From assembly GCF_037977235.1 (NCBI RefSeq), contig NZ_CP150276.1, positions 434,001 through 498,000 of the forward strand: a stretch of 64,000 nt of DNA, read 5' to 3'. Shown here piece after piece: positions 60,929-64,000 of the stretch. The DNA comes from Paenibacillus sp. FSL K6-0276 (GTDB lineage: Bacteria > Bacillota > Bacilli > Paenibacillales > Paenibacillaceae). A program made the translations under genes and the position numbers. The number at the start of each line of letters is the position of its first letter. Within the stretch, counting starts at the first letter, position 1. The notes beneath the pieces were generated by a model. It had not been told where the DNA came from. It was given only the letters and a program-made list of their open reading frames with translations, and made no database searches.

Positions 60929-61948
60929 TTGACAACGATATACGATATTGCTAAAAGAACCGGTTACTCTCCAACAACGGTATCCAAGGCGTTTAATAAT
61001 TATTCCGATGTACGGGAGAAGACTCGCCAGGAAATATTCCGGGTTGCCCAAGAAATGGGATATTTGCCGAATTCCCATGCCCGCACACTGACCACTAAGA
61101 AATCATGGACCATCGGTGTGCTGTTCGTAGAGAATACGGGATTTGGTATTCGCCATCCTTTTTTTAGCGCTGTGATTGAGAGCTTTAAGAAGGTTGCCGT
61201 GGAAAAGGGTTATGCCCTCATGTTTATCTCCAAAGATGTCGGCGGTAAGCAAAGTGGTTATTTAGAGAATTGCAGAATTCGTGGCGTAGATGGCGTTGTT
61301 GTCTTCTTGTCCGATTATGAGGATCCGTATTTCCGTGAACTACTTGAAAGTGATATTCCTACGGTTATTGTGGATTTTGAGACTTCTGAGACGCATACGG
61401 TTTGTTCGGATAATACAGCTGGGGCACAGCTGGCGGTGGAGTATCTAGCCTCTTTGGGGCATCGAAAGATTGCTCATATATCCGGAGGTATGAATACATT
61501 TCCAGGTAAAATGCGGGAGCTAGGTTACAAGACCGCTATGAAGCAGCGAGGCTTTAAAGTGCCCAAACCCTATGTTGTAAACGGAGCCTTTTATTCTCGA
61601 GAAAGCGGCTATAACGCGATGCTGCAGCTTCTTAAGCTGCCTGAACGTCCAACCGCCGTCTTTGCTTCGGGTGACTTACTAGCCTTAGGGGCTATTAGGG
61701 CAGCCAAAGATAGTGGACTTTCCGTACCAATGGATATTTCAGTTATGGGTTACGATGACATCGATCTGGCCGAGTATGTTACACCTGCATTGACAACGGT
61801 GCGTCAGGATACGGAACTTCTTGGAAGCCGAGCTGCAGACATTCTGTTAGCGTCAATTGAAGGGAAAGTGTTAGATAAGGAAGCGATTTTAGTTCCGGTG
61901 GAAGTGGTTGAACGGGAATCCTGTGCACCTCCGGTTAGCGCAAATTAG
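60929..61948 (+). CDS. LacI-family transcriptional regulator
   Basis: 339-aa repressor. LacI HTH at 1-50 (TTIYDIAKRTGYSPTTVSKA, hinge SHARTLTTKKSWTIGVL), and a periplasmic-binding-protein-like sugar domain to 335 with the conserved AVFASGDLLALGAIRAA and DISVMGYDDIDLAEYVTPAL. TTG start with GGAG 9 nt upstream. The TTTCGAAA/TCGAAACCGGTTTCGA sites just downstream make the GH30 gene the probable target; inducer likely a beta-glucoside or glucooligosaccharide. Confidence 0.92.
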   Translation: MTTIYDIAKRTGYSPTTVSKAFNNYSDVREKTRQEIFRVAQEMGYLPNSHARTLTTKKSWTIGVLFVENTGFGIRHPFFSAVIESFKKVAVEKGYALMFISKDVGGKQSGYLENCRIRGVDGVVVFLSDYEDPYFRELLESDIPTVIVDFETSETHTVCSDNTAGAQLAVEYLASLGHRKIAHISGGMNTFPGKMRELGYKTAMKQRGFKVPKPYVVNGAFYSRESGYNAMLQLLKLPERPTAVFASGDLLALGAIRAAKDSGLSVPMDISVMGYDDIDLAEYVTPALTTVRQDTELLGSRAADILLASIEGKVLDKEAILVPVEVVERESCAPPVSAN

Positions 61949-62043
61949 TCGGTAGTAAAATCAGGATAAATCTTGACGAACTGAAAAGAGTCCTGCTAAA
62001 GTAAAAGAAATTAATGCTTTCAATTAAATGCTCTTTCAATTGA

Positions 62044-62088
62044 TTTCGAAAGATCATTTTTTTTCGAAACAATCGAAACCGGTTTCGA
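62044..62088. promoter_or_regulatory. candidate LacI operators of the GH30 operon
   Basis: Two 8-bp palindromes TTTCGAAA (62044-62051, 62062-62069; 18 bp apart) and the 16-bp perfect palindrome TCGAAACCGGTTTCGA (62073-62088), whose core matches the CG-centred LacI/GalR operator type. Confidence 0.7.
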
Positions 62089-62130
62089 ATCTATAACATC
62101 GGAAGATGATCCAGTAAAGACTAGTGCTTT

Positions 62131-62236
62131 TTAAAAATATAAGAAAGTATAAGTTTCACACCATACTTTATGTCTTAAATTTCTCGCATAAACACTTACC
62201 GTCCTTATAAGGACGCTGAAGGCGTTTATGCTTGGT
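62131..62236. repeat. dispersed two-hairpin repeat
   Basis: Full copy with both hairpins: AAATATAAGAAAGTATAAG / ATACTTTATGTCTTAAATTT and CGTCCTTATAAGGACG flanked by AAACAC..GGCGTTTATGCTTG. It lies between the LacI operators and the GH30 ribosome binding site, so it is transcribed as the gene leader. Confidence 0.85.
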
Positions 62237-62265
62237 AAGAAAACAATTCAGAGGAGATGGATACA

Positions 62266-63603
62266 ATGGCAAAGGTTCAAACTGTAGTAACTGCAAAAGA
62301 TACAGGGGAACGCTTAACTCCGAAAGATGTAATTGTTTTTAGCGAAAGAGTAGGATCTGGGTCTGCCGATGTGGAGCTTAAGCCAGAGCAGGAGTTTCAA
62401 AAGATGATTGGATTTGGCGGCGCTTTCACGGAGGCTGCAGCTTATACCTTGTCACGTCTGAGTACCGAGAAACGGGCAGAGGTCATTCATCGCTACTTCC
62501 ATCCTGTAGAGGGATTAGGTTATAGCATGGGACGTGTTCATATTCACAGCTGTGATTTTGCTCTCGGAAATTATACGTATGTTGCTGATCATGATACAGA
62601 GCTGGCTACTTTTGATATCTCTCATGATCACAAGTGGGTACTTCCGCTGATTAAAGACGCCATGGAAGTAAGAGGCGGTCCATTTACGATGTTGGCCTCT
62701 CCTTGGAGTCCTCCGGCATGGATGAAAACAAATGGAGAAATGAATAACGGTGGATCACTAAAGCCGGAATACGCGGAAGTTTGGGCACGCTACTATACGA
62801 AGTTCATTGAAGCTTATGGGAAAGAGGGAGTACCGATTTGGGCGGTTTCCGTGCAGAATGAGCCGGCTGCCGTTCAGGTCTGGGATTCTTGTATTTATAG
62901 TGCGGAAGAGGAACGGGATTTTGTTAAAAATCATCTTGGACCGGTAATGCATCAGACCGGCCATTCGGATGTGAACATTGTAATCTGGGATCATAACCGC
63001 GATATTATGGTTGAACGTGCCTCGGCAGTATTATCTGATCCTGAAGCTGCACAGTATGTATGGGGTACAGGTATTCACTGGTACGGTGGTGAGGAGTTCG
63101 ACAAGGTAGAAAAGGTACATGATTTATTTCCTGATAAACATCTATTGTTCACAGAGGGTTGCCAAGAGGGCGGCGTTAAGCTAGGTGAATGGTTTACGGG
63201 TGAACGTTACGGAAGGAATATGATTGGCGATCTCAATGCGTGGACAGAAGGATATCTGGACTGGAACCTGGTACTGGATGAGACTGGGGGTCCCAATCAT
63301 GTAGGCAATCTCTGCGATGCGCCGATCATTGCAGATACGACAACTGACGAGCTGCACTATAACAGTTCCTATTATTATATCGGGCATTTCAGTAAATTTA
63401 TCGCACCAGGTGCGGTACGGATCGGACTTACGTCTGAAGCTGAAGGGGTTCTATCTACAGCATTCCGTAATCCGGACGGCAGTATTGCTGTCGTACTGAT
63501 GAATGAAAGTGAAGAGGTACGTAGTGTAACACTAGGAATGGGTGAAGAGATTGCCAGCTGCGAGCTATCGCCTCATTCTATCGTAACGCATCTGATTTCA
63601 TAA
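62266..63603 (+). CDS. GH30 glycosidase (glucosylceramidase / endo-beta-1,6-glucanase type)
   Basis: 445-aa family 30 enzyme, a (beta/alpha)8 barrel plus C-terminal beta domain. The retaining acid/base Glu is in WAVSVQNEPAAVQ and the nucleophile Glu in LLFTEGCQEGG; FQKMIGFGGAFTEAAAYTLS and MLASPWSPPAWMKTNGEM are hallmark GH30 segments. No signal peptide, so it acts on imported oligosaccharides. ATG 62266 has GAGGAG 9 nt upstream. Next to a phosphorylase-like gene and LacI regulator, probably for beta-glucan degradation. Confidence 0.92.
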   Translation: MAKVQTVVTAKDTGERLTPKDVIVFSERVGSGSADVELKPEQEFQKMIGFGGAFTEAAAYTLSRLSTEKRAEVIHRYFHPVEGLGYSMGRVHIHSCDFALGNYTYVADHDTELATFDISHDHKWVLPLIKDAMEVRGGPFTMLASPWSPPAWMKTNGEMNNGGSLKPEYAEVWARYYTKFIEAYGKEGVPIWAVSVQNEPAAVQVWDSCIYSAEEERDFVKNHLGPVMHQTGHSDVNIVIWDHNRDIMVERASAVLSDPEAAQYVWGTGIHWYGGEEFDKVEKVHDLFPDKHLLFTEGCQEGGVKLGEWFTGERYGRNMIGDLNAWTEGYLDWNLVLDETGGPNHVGNLCDAPIIADTTTDELHYNSSYYYIGHFSKFIAPGAVRIGLTSEAEGVLSTAFRNPDGSIAVVLMNESEEVRSVTLGMGEEIASCELSPHSIVTHLIS

Positions 63604-63631
63604 ATAATTAACAGTTTAGGAGGACATTATC

Positions 63632-64000
63632 GTGAGTAATTATTATTTCGATTCAGGTAAATTTGTAATGGAGCAGTTTGACACAGGAAAGCCCTTCTCC
63701 AGTTTCTTGCCGGGTCTTGCAGGCCTGAAAGGAATTCCAATGTGGACTTTTTATGTGAACCGGGGGCAAGCGATTTGTAGCTTTGGGGTACGCGATAAAA
63801 ATTCGCCGATCATGGAATTCTCGCCAGCAAACATCTCTTATAAAGATGTAGGAACCACCGGGTTCCGAACCTTTATTAAAATAAAAGGTGAGCAGGAGAT
63901 TTATGAGCCGTTTCAATCGGCGCGTCCAGATCCTGCCGCCAAGCGGATCATGACCATTTTGCCTAACGGACTTACCATTGAAGAAAGCCATGCCGGGCAT
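63632..64000 (+). CDS. cellobiose-phosphorylase-like glycoside phosphorylase, 3' partial
   Basis: Starts at GTG 63632, 8 nt after AGGAGG, 28 bp after the GH30 stop; open to the window edge (123 residues). YYFDSGKFVMEQFDTGKPFS, SFLPGLAGLKGIPMWTFYVN, RGQAICSFGVRDKNSPIMEF and TTGFRTFIKIKGEQEIYEPF recall the N-terminal beta-sandwich domain of large GH94/GH149-type phosphorylases of Paenibacillus. Such enzymes split beta-glucosidic bonds with phosphate to give glucose 1-phosphate. Family inferred without the catalytic part. Confidence 0.65.
   Translation, partial: MSNYYFDSGKFVMEQFDTGKPFSSFLPGLAGLKGIPMWTFYVNRGQAICSFGVRDKNSPIMEFSPANISYKDVGTTGFRTFIKIKGEQEIYEPFQSARPDPAAKRIMTILPNGLTIEESHAGH

Noticed and set aside
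63653..64000. Minus-strand 115-aa ORF at the window end
   Set aside because: It is antisense to the well-supported phosphorylase-like gene and has no recognisable motif.

Overview
The window looks like a chromosomal segment of a Paenibacillus-type member of the Bacillota. This is inferred from gene content (a Bce-type resistance module, YezD, YwbE and CcdC families, many one- and two-gene transporter modules), strong AGGAGG-like ribosome binding sites, frequent GTG/TTG starts and dispersed palindromic intergenic repeats. No rRNA, tRNA, CRISPR array, prophage or intact insertion sequence was seen. All family calls come from reading motifs; no database search was run.

Layout. 1-4.1 kb: an ABC-2 exporter with a DesKR-like two-component system, then a histidine phosphatase. 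4.2-6.5 kb: a divergent IF-3 paralogue facing an ECF sigma factor fused to a DUF1835-like domain. 6.5-7.5 kb: an island of decayed genes (AraC regulator and GH127 remnants). 7.8-13.2 kb: peptide-type ABC exporter, NUDIX hydrolase, an intergenic array of four palindromes, a LysR regulator, an O-methyltransferase and a GNAT. 13.2-18.6 kb: complete BceRSAB-type module and a TetR regulator divergent from a DHA2 MFS pump. 20.4-25.2 kb: YVTN beta-propeller protein, nucleotidyltransferase, TagA/WecG glycosyltransferase and a lipid-anchored fumarate-reductase-like flavoprotein. 25.3-29.5 kb: TPP-riboswitch-controlled thiamine-precursor ABC transporter, interrupted by 4.7 tandem copies of a 184-bp structured repeat. 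29.6-37.5 kb: CorA-like protein, MFS, FMN-binding protein, then a two-component system with a lantibiotic-immunity-like ABC transporter. 37.6-40.8 kb: SmtB/CzrA-type ArsR regulator, a decayed CPBP protease, and a P1B metal ATPase with a clear ArsR-type operator.

40.9-47 kb: lactate-dehydrogenase-like enzyme, CcdC-like and GlsB-like membrane proteins, a solo copy of the 184-bp repeat, a lactonase and a large membrane-anchored alpha/beta hydrolase. 47.1-51.5 kb: sulfate/thiosulfate ABC operon (binding protein, CysT, CysW, YezD) with a structured leader and a roughly 545-nt nested imperfect palindrome between cysT and cysW; no ATPase gene is present. 51.5-60.9 kb: housekeeping and small unknown genes, including Nnr (NAD(P)HX repair), L-serine dehydratase subunits and an HNH protein. 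60.9-64 kb: LacI regulator, its probable operators, a GH30 glycosidase and the start of a cellobiose-phosphorylase-like gene, together a beta-glucan or beta-glucoside utilisation locus.

The most unusual material is non-coding. There are three structured repeat families (the 184-bp unit, the nested hairpin element and a roughly 105-bp two-hairpin repeat), plus the four-palindrome array. In the first two families, copies differ by paired changes that keep the stems intact. They sit next to, or inside, transporter operons.
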